Shown here: positions 28,755-38,201 of the stretch, piece by piece | How the letters are laid out: each line of letters begins with the position of its first letter | Numbering within the stretch: the first letter of the stretch is position 1 | Made by a program: the position numbers and the translations under genes | The notes under the pieces: model-generated | What the model was told of the DNA's origin: nothing | Seen by the model: the letters and a program-made list of their open reading frames with translations, nothing else | Database searches by the model: none | Assembly: GCA_036960565.1 (NCBI GenBank) | Contig: JBALXQ010000032.1 | Location: forward strand, 1 to 64,000 | Length of the DNA stretch: 64,000 nt | Direction of reading: 5' to 3' | DNA from: Bermanella sp036960565 | GTDB taxonomy: Bacteria; Pseudomonadota; Gammaproteobacteria; Pseudomonadales; Oceanobacteraceae

Positions 28755-28841
28755 GTATCCCTCCTGATCACTAAATTGTAATCCATCATCATAAATTCCA
28801 TCTTAAAATACTCTCAACCGGAGCCTGTCAGGCACTCGATT

Positions 28842-29510
28842 TTAATCAAACAATTCTATGTCGCTGTCGTCTTTATGCTGTTGAATACTGTCCATGTATC
28901 CCTTCTCACGGTTAACAATAGTCTGGTTATGGGTGGAGATAATACGACGTACTTTCACTGACCCTGTATCAGGAAAAAATAACACTTTACGGGAAAATAC
29001 ATCCCCCACATCGGACGCTGTCACATTCATGCCTTCTTTACGCAAGTAGTCATACACAAATAATATATTGCGCTGACCCACATCCGTCATGCTGGCCATG
29101 ACCTGGCCGCCACCAAACAGTTTCACTTCCAAATCTTGTTTACGCGAGCCCATTTTATAAAGGGTATTTAACAAATGCTCCATGGCCCAATTGCCGTAGC
29201 GGGTTTCTGCAGTGTTGGCATTACTGCCCCATTGCTCAGTACTGTGTTCGTTTTGGGCAGGTAACATAAAATGATTCATGCCACCTATGCCCAGTTTAAC
29301 ATCACGAATACAAGCACTGATGCAAGAGCCCAGCACTGTGGCAATCATCTCGCCGTGACTGGTCACGTAAAATTCACCAGGTAATATTTTTGCAGTCCAA
29401 ACCTGAAGGTGTTTGTCATAATAACGATTAACATGACTAAACCCCTTTTCAGTGGGTGGCTGTTTAAGGTGATCATGATGATTGTGATGGTGCTTATGTT
29501 GTTTATGCAC
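28842..29510 (-). CDS. cheD: CheD, receptor glutamine deamidase, with a His-rich N-terminus
   Basis: 222 aa from a GTG at 29510 with AGGTG upstream. The catalytic Cys is in TVLGSCISACIRD and the His in GGMNHFMLP; FGGGQVM is also present. CheD deamidates receptor Gln residues. The first 14 residues hold eight His (HKQHKHHHNHHDH), which is unusual for the family and could bind a metal; this is inference. A start at a later codon cannot be excluded. The 197 bp gap to cheR shows nothing recognisable. Confidence 0.92.
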   Translation of the reverse strand: MHKQHKHHHNHHDHLKQPPTEKGFSHVNRYYDKHLQVWTAKILPGEFYVTSHGEMIATVLGSCISACIRDVKLGIGGMNHFMLPAQNEHSTEQWGSNANTAETRYGNWAMEHLLNTLYKMGSRKQDLEVKLFGGGQVMASMTDVGQRNILFVYDYLRKEGMNVTASDVGDVFSRKVLFFPDTGSVKVRRIISTHNQTIVNREKGYMDSIQQHKDDSDIELFD

Positions 29511-29707
29511 TTAACGCACCTTTGAAATAAGCATGACTAGGCAAAGAAATTAAATTTTTAAATAGCAAAAATTTAACGGTATTCATCTGCCTGCCTGCTT
29601 TAAATATAGATCATTCTTGTATGAAAACTAAAAGTGTCTAGGTAAATTTAACCTTTCACTGTTAACTCTTCGCAATTTAAAAACCATTGCCTATAACACA
29701 AACATAA

Positions 29708-30577
29708 TTAACGTATCTTTTGATATATTGTACGCCCAACATTAACAAAACGTTCGGTCATGCCGTGTAAAGTTTCACTGTGACCTATAAAAAGATAACC
29801 GCCTTCCACCAAAGAATCTGCGATGCGATCAAACAACTCTCTTTGGGTTTCTTTGTTAAAATAAATCACCACGTTACGACAAAATATCACATCAAATTGG
29901 TGTCTCATGGGCCAAGGCCCTAATAAATTTAGTAGGTTAAACTGGATCATCTGACGAATATTATCTTTTACTTGGCCAGTTTCCTGGCCCTTGTTACGTA
30001 AAAAACTCGATAAATAATTACGCGGAATTTGCTCAATGTCGGCAATGGGATATTCCCCTTGCCGAGCTTTGGCCAATACGTCGCTGTCTAAATCTGTGGC
30101 GAGAATTTTTATATTAAACTTATCCACTGCCATGTTTTTATTTAAGGTAATAGCAATGCTGTAGGGCTCGGGTCCGGTACTGCAGGCCGAGGACCAAATT
30201 CTAATAGGCTGAGTTTTTTTTTGTTGCTTCCACTTGGGTATCACTTCCTTGGCGAGAAATTCAAAGTGATGAGACTCGCGAAAAAACGAGGTTAAATTAG
30301 TGGTGATGGCATTTAAAAACTCATTGGTTTCACTTTCATGATTGCTTGATAAGTATTGACAGTATTGAGAAAAGTTATTTAGGTTTAACTTGCGAATCCG
30401 CCGAGAAATACGACTGTATACCAGTTCTTTTTTTTGCTCTCCCAGAACAATACCGCTAATGTCGTAGGCCATGGTAGCGAGGTGTTTGAAATCCTCATCG
30501 GCCATGGGAAATTCTTTACTGGTAAAGTCCATACTAAGATTGCCTCGCACTTTTTCAGGCGCGTTCATACTCATCAT
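29708..30577 (-). CDS. cheR: CheR, receptor methyltransferase
   Basis: 289 aa. An N-terminal helical domain precedes a SAM-binding fold with RIWSSACSTGPEPYSIAITL and VIFCRNVVIYFNKETQREL. It methylates receptor Glu residues. GGAG precedes the ATG at 30577. The neighbouring receptor ends in a pentapeptide (WQEF) of the kind that tethers CheR. The 105 bp gap to that receptor gene contains a strong inverted repeat. Confidence 0.95.
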   Translation of the reverse strand: MMSMNAPEKVRGNLSMDFTSKEFPMADEDFKHLATMAYDISGIVLGEQKKELVYSRISRRIRKLNLNNFSQYCQYLSSNHESETNEFLNAITTNLTSFFRESHHFEFLAKEVIPKWKQQKKTQPIRIWSSACSTGPEPYSIAITLNKNMAVDKFNIKILATDLDSDVLAKARQGEYPIADIEQIPRNYLSSFLRNKGQETGQVKDNIRQMIQFNLLNLLGPWPMRHQFDVIFCRNVVIYFNKETQRELFDRIADSLVEGGYLFIGHSETLHGMTERFVNVGRTIYQKIR

Positions 30578-30619
30578 CCTGCACTCCTTGCCGGAAAGAC
30601 TACTAGCCGTTGTTAATCT

Positions 30620-30667
30620 GGCCTTGATACTGGCCCTAATATTGTAGTGAGTGCCAGTATCAGGGCC
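30620..30667. repeat. 15 bp inverted repeat between mcp and cheR
   Basis: Arms at 30620-30634 and 30653-30667 (core TGATACTGGC / GCCAGTATCA, outer GGCC / GGCC) pair over 15 bp with one mismatch around an 18 nt loop. No T-tract follows on the minus strand, so it is not a classical terminator. It may attenuate transcription or mark mRNA processing between the abundant receptor and cheR. Confidence 0.6.
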
Positions 30668-30682
30668 AAATAATTAACTCAG

Positions 30683-33600
30683 CTAGAACTCCTGCCAATC
30701 ATCGCCGTCATCTTTTACGGCCGGACGACTCGCGCTGGCTGATATGGCTCTGGGTTTTGGTGCGGCTCGCAATTGCTGAACCGGTGCCATGCTCATGGGA
30801 GCCGAATTGTAGTTGCCACCTCCCGCATCCGAGCCGGCTGCCATCTGGAAGAAGCCCACCAGATCTAACATGCTCTTGGCTTGTTCGGTCATGGTTTCAC
30901 TGGCAGCTGATGCTTCCTCTACTAGGGCGGCATTTTGCTGGGTCATTTCATCCATCTGACTGATGGCCTTGTTCACCTGCTCAATACCGGCACTTTGTTC
31001 AATGGCAGCATCACTGATTTCCTTAATCATGGTGCTTACTTTTTCTACTGCATCCACAATTTCGGTAAGCGTGGTGCCTGACTCGTTCACCAGCTCGGTG
31101 CCGTTATCTACTTTCTCAACACTGTCACGAATGAGGTCTTTAATCTCTTTCGCGGCACCGGCTGAACGTTGCGCGAGGTTACGAACTTCCCCGGCCACTA
31201 CTGCAAAGCCCTTGCCCTGTTCACCGGCTCGTGCAGCTTCTACCGCAGCATTTAGCGCCAGTAGGTTAGTTTGGAAAGCGATCTCATCAATGACACCAAT
31301 GATGTCGGCAATCTTCTTACTTGAGGAGTTAATTTCATCCATGGCGGTCACCGCTCTGGACACTACCTCACCACCCTTGCTGGCTTTCTCTTGCGCGTTG
31401 GCCGCCAGCTCGTTGGCATGGGAAGCGTTCTCACTGGTTTGTTTCACCGAACTGGTCATCTCTTCCATACTAGAAGCGGTTTCTTCCAAGCTGGACGCTT
31501 GCTCCTCGGTACGTTGCGAAAGGTCGGTGTTACCTTGAGCAATCTCGGTAGACCCGGTAGACACGGTATTGGCGGCCTCACGGATGCGACCAATAATGTC
31601 GGTTAGCCTGTCCCCTGTGGTGTTGGAGTCAGTTTTTAACTTGCCAAACAAACCTTCGTAATCGGCGTCGATTCGCTCGGTTAAATTACCTTCCGCCATG
31701 GCACCTAGTACCCGTGCGGTGTCGTTGATGACGTCCTCAGACAAGCCTACTAAGCGGTTCAAGCCCATACACAGTTCTTTAAAGAAGCCCTTCTTATCAT
31801 CCACCGTAGCGCGCTGGCTAAGATCGCCCTTACCGGCAGCTTCGATTATGTTGTCTACTTCCTGTTCCACGGCCACTTCTTCGGTGCGGTCATTCCATTC
31901 CACTACCGTCCCAAGACGCTCTCCTTCTGCATTGTTAATCGGGCTGGCGATGAGGCCAAAGGTGCGGCCACCCACCACAATCTCGGTATTGTAAGTGGAG
32001 GTGAGGCTGCCCACCATGTTGCGCTGGTGCGCAGGGTTCTTGTGGAATATATCAATGTTACTGCCCATTACCTTACTGGCACTGAAGCCGGGCAAGTCTT
32101 GCTTAATGTCATTTTCACCGACGGAGAGCATGTTTTGTACCGCCGCGTTGGTGTAGATCACGTTAAAGTCCACATCGGCGATCATAGTATTGGCCGAGCA
32201 CACATCTAGGGCTAGCTTGACTCGGGCATTTTCATCGGACACCCGCTTGTCCTCAATCTCCTTGGCCAGGCTATCGGTAATGTCATCCCACTCTACTACT
32301 GTGCCCAATCGAACTCCTTCTTCCCACACTGGCGTGGCCACTAGGTTAAAGCTACGCCCGCCCACAACGATGCTGGTTTCATAGACGTTCTTAAGATCCG
32401 CTAGCATGTTGCGTTGATGTGACGGATTCTTGTGGAAGCCGTCAACATTGAAGCCAAGTAGGGTATTGGTATCGAAATTAGGCAGGTCTTTGCGAATATC
32501 GTTCTGAGCCTCGCTCATCATCTTCTTCACTGAATTATTGAGGTAGACAATATTGAGATCGGCATCGGCCATCATCACATTGGCCTGGCATACATTTAAC
32601 GCCGTACTGGTACGGGCATTTTCGGCAGCCAATTTATCGGCAATATCTTTTTCCTTAAGCATTTGTGTTTGGTCACTCCATTCCACCACAGTGCCCAAGC
32701 GTTCTCCCTCAACCCACACAGGCGTGGCCACTAACGAAAATGTGCGTCCGCCCACCACGATGCTGGTTTCATAAACATCTTTTAAGTCTTTGAGCATGCC
32801 ACGTTGATGGGCCGGATTTTTATGGAAGCCGTCTACATTAAATCCCATTAGCGAATTTGCATCAAAATTAGGTAATTGAGTGCGAATGTCTTGCTGGGCA
32901 TCCAGCATCATTTGTTTAACCGAATCATTCAGGTAGACGATATTAAGCTCTGCATCCGCCATCATCACGTTGGCCTGGCATACATTAAGGGCCTGGCGAG
33001 TCCGTGCATTATCTGCTGAAACAACCGCTTCTTTTTCTAGGCGAGCCAACTCTTGAGTTTTATCTGTCCACTCCACCACGGTACCTATACGCTTGCCGCT
33101 GTCATCGCGTATTGGATTAACCACCAAGGCAAATGTTCTGGCACCGAGCTCCAACTGAGTTTCATGGGAACTGGTTAACTTGTCGAGCAGGCCACGCTGG
33201 TAACTTGGGTTTTTATGGAAGATATCAATATTGCTGCCCAACACATTACTTGGCGAGAAGCTTGGAATAGCTTGTTTGATGTCGCTCTCTGCTACCTCAA
33301 ACATAGAGTTGACGCCCTTATTGGTATAAACCAAATCATAGTTTTCATCGGCTACCATCAGGCAAGATTCTGCACAAGCATCAAGGGCGAGTCTGACTCG
33401 AGTATTATGAACGGTGTCGATTTTCTGCTGAGTCACATCTATTGCAAATTTAACAACTTTAACGGCCTTACCCTTTGAATCAAATATTGGATTATAAGAG
33501 GCTTGAATCCATACTTCTTTACCACCTTTACCGATACGTTTGTATTCTTGAGATTCAAATTCACCGCGATTTAGTTTATCCCAGAATTGACGGTATTCTG

Positions 33601-34144
33601 CACTTGCCTTAAATTCAGGTTCAATAAATATGCTGTGATGCTGCCCCTGTATTTCTTCCAAGTGATAGCCCATGGCCCCAAGAAAATTATCATTGGCTGT
33701 AATAATGGTGCCATCCATATTGAACTCTATCATTGCCTGGGTCTTGCTAATGGCTTCGACCTTGGCAGCATTCTCATCTGCAACACTATCATCCTGTGCA
33801 GCATCACCCTTTTTAATGGCGGTACGCACCGAGTTTCTGAGATTGACTAAGGTATAAATTAGATGAGTCATTTCATCTCGCCCGCTCATGGGGGGCTCGT
33901 AACTGTAATCGCCGTTGGCACTGGCATTAGCGCTTTTAATGGCGGTGGTTAAACCGGTTAATACACGCTGGCCTAACATCCAACTCACCACTGCACCGGC
34001 ACCACATAACAGCGCGGTAATAATTAAGGCGTTGCCATTGGTTCCCTGCGGCATACTCATGTAGGCATAAATCAGGCCCACCAAGGGCAGAGCCCATGGA
34101 ATGACCATCTTATATTGCATGTTAAACCGATTGAGTTGTTCCAT
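30683..34144 (-). CDS. Chemoreceptor with five PAS domains and a CheR-tether tail
   Basis: 1153 aa. Two N-terminal membrane helices (about 13-31 and 39-57) have almost no periplasmic loop, so sensing is cytoplasmic. An Aer-like PAS (about 130-245, ending VKVVKFAIDVTQQK) is followed by four tandem PAS-like repeats of about 125 residues. Each repeat contains versions of NVMMADADLNIVYLN, FHKNPAHQR, VVGGRTF and GTVVEW. A HAMP-like region and a full signalling domain with EIAFQTNLLALNAAVEAARA follow. The tail ends DWQEF, a tether of the xWxxF type. It lies between cheW and cheR. The ligand is unknown; repeats 2 and 3 are the most alike. Confidence 0.93.
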   Translation of the reverse strand: MEQLNRFNMQYKMVIPWALPLVGLIYAYMSMPQGTNGNALIITALLCGAGAVVSWMLGQRVLTGLTTAIKSANASANGDYSYEPPMSGRDEMTHLIYTLVNLRNSVRTAIKKGDAAQDDSVADENAAKVEAISKTQAMIEFNMDGTIITANDNFLGAMGYHLEEIQGQHHSIFIEPEFKASAEYRQFWDKLNRGEFESQEYKRIGKGGKEVWIQASYNPIFDSKGKAVKVVKFAIDVTQQKIDTVHNTRVRLALDACAESCLMVADENYDLVYTNKGVNSMFEVAESDIKQAIPSFSPSNVLGSNIDIFHKNPSYQRGLLDKLTSSHETQLELGARTFALVVNPIRDDSGKRIGTVVEWTDKTQELARLEKEAVVSADNARTRQALNVCQANVMMADAELNIVYLNDSVKQMMLDAQQDIRTQLPNFDANSLMGFNVDGFHKNPAHQRGMLKDLKDVYETSIVVGGRTFSLVATPVWVEGERLGTVVEWSDQTQMLKEKDIADKLAAENARTSTALNVCQANVMMADADLNIVYLNNSVKKMMSEAQNDIRKDLPNFDTNTLLGFNVDGFHKNPSHQRNMLADLKNVYETSIVVGGRSFNLVATPVWEEGVRLGTVVEWDDITDSLAKEIEDKRVSDENARVKLALDVCSANTMIADVDFNVIYTNAAVQNMLSVGENDIKQDLPGFSASKVMGSNIDIFHKNPAHQRNMVGSLTSTYNTEIVVGGRTFGLIASPINNAEGERLGTVVEWNDRTEEVAVEQEVDNIIEAAGKGDLSQRATVDDKKGFFKELCMGLNRLVGLSEDVINDTARVLGAMAEGNLTERIDADYEGLFGKLKTDSNTTGDRLTDIIGRIREAANTVSTGSTEIAQGNTDLSQRTEEQASSLEETASSMEEMTSSVKQTSENASHANELAANAQEKASKGGEVVSRAVTAMDEINSSSKKIADIIGVIDEIAFQTNLLALNAAVEAARAGEQGKGFAVVAGEVRNLAQRSAGAAKEIKDLIRDSVEKVDNGTELVNESGTTLTEIVDAVEKVSTMIKEISDAAIEQSAGIEQVNKAISQMDEMTQQNAALVEEASAASETMTEQAKSMLDLVGFFQMAAGSDAGGGNYNSAPMSMAPVQQLRAAPKPRAISASASRPAVKDDGDDWQEF

Positions 34145-34364
34145 TTCCTTATCACCTGTTTATTAATTTAAACCTATAAATCATTTATCTGATCACACAA
34201 CTTTATTTCCGTGATCGCATTTTTCATTCAACAACATTTTCACGGCTGACTTAGCCATCTGGGGTTAAGTGCATTTTAAAATCCGTCAGATACATTTTGT
34301 TAACTTCCACCTAAGCCGCCCCCTTTTTTTAAAAACCCGTGAATAAAATGACTGGCCGCCTGGG

Positions 34365-34862
34365 TTAGTCGTCTATGGTTAATAGTTTTTTTAATTCAAG
34401 CAGAATCACCATGCTTTTATCCACTGTGACTAAGCCTTTAATAAATTGTGAATTTTGATTTTCGGCCACCCCAGTGGTGCGTACTTTATCTAAGGGGACG
34501 TCATAGACATCACTGATCGCATCAACAATGATGCCCATAGTGCGCTCGCCCTTTTCGGTCTCTATTTTTAAAATCACCACCACAGTGACATCGCTGTAAT
34601 CAACATTGGGGATATTAAAACGATCGCGTAAATCAATGATGGGCACTATGGTGCCGCGCAAATTCAGAACCCCCTTCATATGTGAAGGACTGTTGGGCAC
34701 TAAAGTGGCCCTTTCCCAACCGCGGATTTCCTGCACGGCCAAAATGTCGACACCATACTCTTCATCATTCATGATGAAAGTGAGGTATTGCTGGGTGGCC
34801 AACGCCTCTTCTGTAGTCGCTTCCTGGTTTGTTTCTGAACTCATTTCTGCTGCGGCACTCAT
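34365..34862 (-). CDS. cheW: CheW, receptor-kinase coupling protein
   Basis: 165 aa with a typical CheW fold: FIMNDEEYGVDILAVQEIRG, GVLNLRGTIVPIIDLRDRFN, and DAISDVYDVP. It joins CheA to the receptors. It lies 54 bp after cheA. A 220 bp spacer separates it from the receptor gene and shows no strong promoter. Confidence 0.95.
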   Translation of the reverse strand: MSAAAEMSSETNQEATTEEALATQQYLTFIMNDEEYGVDILAVQEIRGWERATLVPNSPSHMKGVLNLRGTIVPIIDLRDRFNIPNVDYSDVTVVVILKIETEKGERTMGIIVDAISDVYDVPLDKVRTTGVAENQNSQFIKGLVTVDKSMVILLELKKLLTIDD

Positions 34863-34916
34863 GATTACACATCCGTTATGCTGCTAAATTAAATCATTGA
34901 AAATCACTCAGCGCCG

Positions 34917-37040
34917 CTACGCTGCCTTATGATTCTTAACTTTCTTGTTCAAATCTTTTTGTGAAATTTCTGACAGTCTCGATAAACCACTCACATCAAT
35001 AATCAGAGCCACAGTGCCATCCCCTAAAATGGTGGCACCTGAAATACCATCAACTTTTTTGTAGTTTTCTTCCAGACTCTTGATTACTACCTGTTGCTGC
35101 CCCAGTAGCTCATCTACCACTACCCCTATTTTTTCACCATCGGCTTCCACCACTACGATAATGCTGCCATCCAACTCCTCTTTTTCAGTGTGGATACCAA
35201 ATGTTTGATTTAATAACAGTATCGGTACGTACTCGTCGCGCAGTTGTAATACATCACTGTGGCCGCCTACGTTGTTTAGTTCACTGCCCTGATATTGAAT
35301 AGATTCAACAATGCTCACCAGTGGGAATATATAAATTTGATCTTCCACCTGCACCAGCTGCCCATCTAGAATAGCTAGGGTAAGCGGCAAGCGAATAACG
35401 AAGCGGCTGCCCTTGTCTTTTTCAGAAAACACTTCAATCGAGCCATTAAGGGCGGCGATATTTCGACGCACAACATCCATGCCCACACCACGACCAGATA
35501 AGTCACTGACCACATCGGCAGTGGAGAAACCCGGTTGAAAAATTAAATCAAAAACCTGGTCTTCACTTAAATTAGCGTCCTCGGCAATGACGCCATTTTC
35601 GCGGGCTTTTTGTAATATTCGTTCAGTATTTAAACCAGCGCCATCGTCTTCAATCTCAATGACAATATTGCCACTTTGATGGTAAGCCTTAAGCTCCACT
35701 ATGCCGGTTTCACTCTTACCATTTCTAACGCGTTCTTCTGGAGATTCGATACCATGATCCATGGAGTTGCGAATCAAATGCACCATGGGGTCACCCAGTT
35801 TTTCCATGACCGTTTTATCCAGCTCGGTATTTTCACCTGACATGACCAGCTCGATTTTTTTATCGAGTTTACGCGCAGTATCACGCACCAATCTTGGGAA
35901 ACGGCTAAAGACAAAACTAATGGGCATCATGCGAATTTTCATGACACTTTCTTGTAACTCTCGGGTGTTGTGTTCCAGTTGGGCTAGACCCTCTTGTAAT
36001 CTTTGCACGCGGCCCATGTCGAAATTTTCACCCAGCTCACCCAGCATAGACTGAGTGATGACCAGTTCCCCCACCATATTGATGAGGTTATCCACCTTAT
36101 CTATGTCCACACGAATAGAGGAGTTTTCTTGTGCTGGTGCTTTTTTAGCGACCGCTTTGGGTTTTTCTTCTGCCTGAGGCGGCACTGCTTCTTTAACTTC
36201 TTCTACCACCGCCACCACTTCTTCCACCACGGCCTTCGGCGCTACAGTTTCTTCGGCGGCTTGATCAATAGCTTGCCCTAGTGGTGTGATAATAATTTCG
36301 GCGTCGTCTATGACCCATTCAAAAACTTCATCTATGGCTGAACGAGGAACATCAGCTTGTACTTCAATGTGCCAGTGTAAAAAACAGAGCTCTGGGTTGA
36401 GGCTATTAAAACCCGGCAGGCGATCCAGCTTGGCGGTAACCTGCATATTGTTTTCACACAGTTCGCCAAGTTGACGAAACATGCGTGTAGGTTCGTTGCC
36501 GGTTTGCAACATTTGTGGTTCAGGAGTGAAATCTATACTCCAACCGTGACCACCGCCGCCACCTGATTCATCATTTGTTCCGTCACTCGATCCAGAGCCG
36601 TCATCGCCGGCACTCTGGTCGGCTTGGGCAGAAGCGTTGGCTACTGTGTCTTTGTCATTAAGAATAGCTTCGAACTGAGTTCGTAATTCATCGGCGTTTG
36701 CCATGTCTGGCTCGCCACCTGCCTGCAGTGCTTGCAGCATGTCGCGCATACAATCGACACTCACCAGCAATAAATCCATGGCCGATTGATTGAGTTTTCT
36801 GTCACCACTGCGCACTTCATCTAACAAGGTTTCCAACACATGAGTAAAGTTAGCGACTTGCATAAAACCAAACGTACCAGACCCACCCTTGATAGAATGG
36901 GCTGAACGGAAAATAGTATTAATGACCTCTTCATCAGGGTCGTCGATGTTCATTTCGAGCAGGCCCTGCTCCATGGCATCGAGACCTTCGTAACTCTCTT
37001 CGTAAAAGACCTGATGAAACTGACTAAGATCGACACTCAT
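34917..37040 (-). CDS. cheA: CheA, chemotaxis histidine kinase
   Basis: 707 aa. P1 carries phospho-His H48 in FRSAHSIKGGSGTFGF. An acidic Gly/Ser linker and a P2-like region follow, then P3 dimerisation, the P4 ATPase (NSMDHGIESPEERV, EDDGAGL, GRGVGMDVV), and a C-terminal CheW-like P5. It phosphorylates CheY and CheB. It lies 6 bp after a cheY-like gene. It is distinct from whatever cheA lies beyond cheZ outside the window. Confidence 0.96.
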   Translation of the reverse strand: MSVDLSQFHQVFYEESYEGLDAMEQGLLEMNIDDPDEEVINTIFRSAHSIKGGSGTFGFMQVANFTHVLETLLDEVRSGDRKLNQSAMDLLLVSVDCMRDMLQALQAGGEPDMANADELRTQFEAILNDKDTVANASAQADQSAGDDGSGSSDGTNDESGGGGGHGWSIDFTPEPQMLQTGNEPTRMFRQLGELCENNMQVTAKLDRLPGFNSLNPELCFLHWHIEVQADVPRSAIDEVFEWVIDDAEIIITPLGQAIDQAAEETVAPKAVVEEVVAVVEEVKEAVPPQAEEKPKAVAKKAPAQENSSIRVDIDKVDNLINMVGELVITQSMLGELGENFDMGRVQRLQEGLAQLEHNTRELQESVMKIRMMPISFVFSRFPRLVRDTARKLDKKIELVMSGENTELDKTVMEKLGDPMVHLIRNSMDHGIESPEERVRNGKSETGIVELKAYHQSGNIVIEIEDDGAGLNTERILQKARENGVIAEDANLSEDQVFDLIFQPGFSTADVVSDLSGRGVGMDVVRRNIAALNGSIEVFSEKDKGSRFVIRLPLTLAILDGQLVQVEDQIYIFPLVSIVESIQYQGSELNNVGGHSDVLQLRDEYVPILLLNQTFGIHTEKEELDGSIIVVVEADGEKIGVVVDELLGQQQVVIKSLEENYKKVDGISGATILGDGTVALIIDVSGLSRLSEISQKDLNKKVKNHKAA

Positions 37041-37046
37041 GAAAAT

Positions 37047-37409
37047 TTACCCCAATACTTTTTTAATCGTGGTCAAAAGCTGGTCCGGGTTAAAGGGTTT
37101 TACAATCCAACCGGTGGCACCGGCCGATTTACCCGCCATTTTTTTATCGCCAGTGGATTCTGTTGTGAGCATTAAAATTGGAGTGAATTTATAAGCAGGA
37201 AGTTGGCGCAACTTTGCGCACAAGTCGATGCCATTCATATTAGGCATATTCACATCGCTTAACACTAGGTCCATCGGTTGCCCTTCGGCAATTTTTAGCG
37301 CCTCAACACCATCGCTGGCTTCTGTCACCTGGTGGCCCGCCCCTTTCAGGGTGAAGCTCACCATTTGACGCATGGAGGCAGAGTCATCAACTGCTAGTAT
37401 TTTGGCCAT
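37047..37409 (-). CDS. CheY-like single-domain response regulator
   Basis: 120 aa receiver: acidic pair D8-D9, phospho-acceptor D52 in LVLSDVNMPNMNG, Thr in MLTTES and Lys in IVKPF. Its sequence differs clearly from the CheY at 243-617 and resembles the CheY that accompanies CheA in STAS-containing chemotaxis clusters. It is probably the direct target, or a phosphate sink, of the adjacent CheA. Confidence 0.93.
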   Translation of the reverse strand: MAKILAVDDSASMRQMVSFTLKGAGHQVTEASDGVEALKIAEGQPMDLVLSDVNMPNMNGIDLCAKLRQLPAYKFTPILMLTTESTGDKKMAGKSAGATGWIVKPFNPDQLLTTIKKVLG

Positions 37410-37516
37410 GAAAGGTCTCCGCGTTTAAAAATTGATTCATCCAAGTTGAGTAGCTAGGCCAAGCAACTTCGTTTTCCTTAGGGTTAAGTTTTTTAGCCAT
37501 GCTGATCTTCCCCTGA

Positions 37517-37798
37517 TTAGTGATGGTGTAGTCCAAGATGTGTATCCAGACCCAGTAATTTAGCACTGACCAGAGTTTGCTCGGAGGGTGACTTCCAATG
37601 TAGGTTGCGACCATCCTGAGATAAGGTTTGATGAAGACTGAGTAGGAGTTGTAAAACTGAGGAGTCTATTTGCTCTACTTGAGATGCGTCTACTTCCACA
37701 TCGTGACCCGTTTGCAACAGGTCTTCCATTTGCTTGTGCAGTTCCTCTGCGCGAATAATGGTGCACTTAGTGCCCAGATCCAGATTTTCTGTTTCCAT
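37517..37798 (-). CDS. STAS-domain protein of the chemotaxis block
   Basis: 93 aa STAS domain with the possible phospho-Ser in VEQIDSSVLQLLLSL (S46/S47). It is a second STAS protein besides HsbA, located at the head of the chemotaxis genes, 107 bp before the CheY-like gene. Such proteins accompany some chemotaxis clusters; the partner is not known. It ends with a short His run. HsbR could act on it, but that is speculation. Confidence 0.8.
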   Translation of the reverse strand: METENLDLGTKCTIIRAEELHKQMEDLLQTGHDVEVDASQVEQIDSSVLQLLLSLHQTLSQDGRNLHWKSPSEQTLVSAKLLGLDTHLGLHHH

Positions 37799-38201
37799 GT
37801 TTTAAGTCAGCCTAATGCTTAAGATTTCCTATTTAAATGTAAGATTAGACGTTAAAAATGAGCTTGCTAGTGAAAGCGACCTTAAAAAAAAGCCATTAAT
37901 GACCATGTGACCTATGAAATGTCTGCTACGGCTACATCAATAAAATATCGCTATAGCGGTTTAAATAAGGGGTTTTTTAAAATTTAGGCCATTTTTGTAA
38001 CCTAAATTAAAAAATAAATAATTTGGCATATATTGCAACTCAGAATTTAGCATGAACTTTTAAAGAAGCTGATTTAATAAGAACACCATTGCAGATTACT
38101 ATTCGATCTTAAAACCATTAAAAATAACAAGATTGTTTACAAGTACAGAATAAATCTTTAGGGAATATTGGCCGAGTGCATACGAAAAAGCTTAATAAAA
38201 A
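37799..38201 (-). other. AT-rich spacer between fliJ and the chemotaxis block
   Basis: 403 bp without a gene. A short palindrome, CCGCTATAGCG, lies near 37950 on the minus strand. I searched for RpoN and FliA promoter patterns in the minus direction and found none with correct spacing. Expression of the chemotaxis block may use a housekeeping promoter here or read-through from fliJ. Confidence 0.5.

Noticed and set aside
34270..34300. GC-N10-CC pattern upstream of the chemoreceptor as an RpoN promoter
   Set aside because: The -24 half reads CGGA instead of TGGC, so only the spacing fits.
37387..37614. 75-aa frame between the STAS and CheY-like genes
   Set aside because: It overlaps both real genes in another frame and has no family features.
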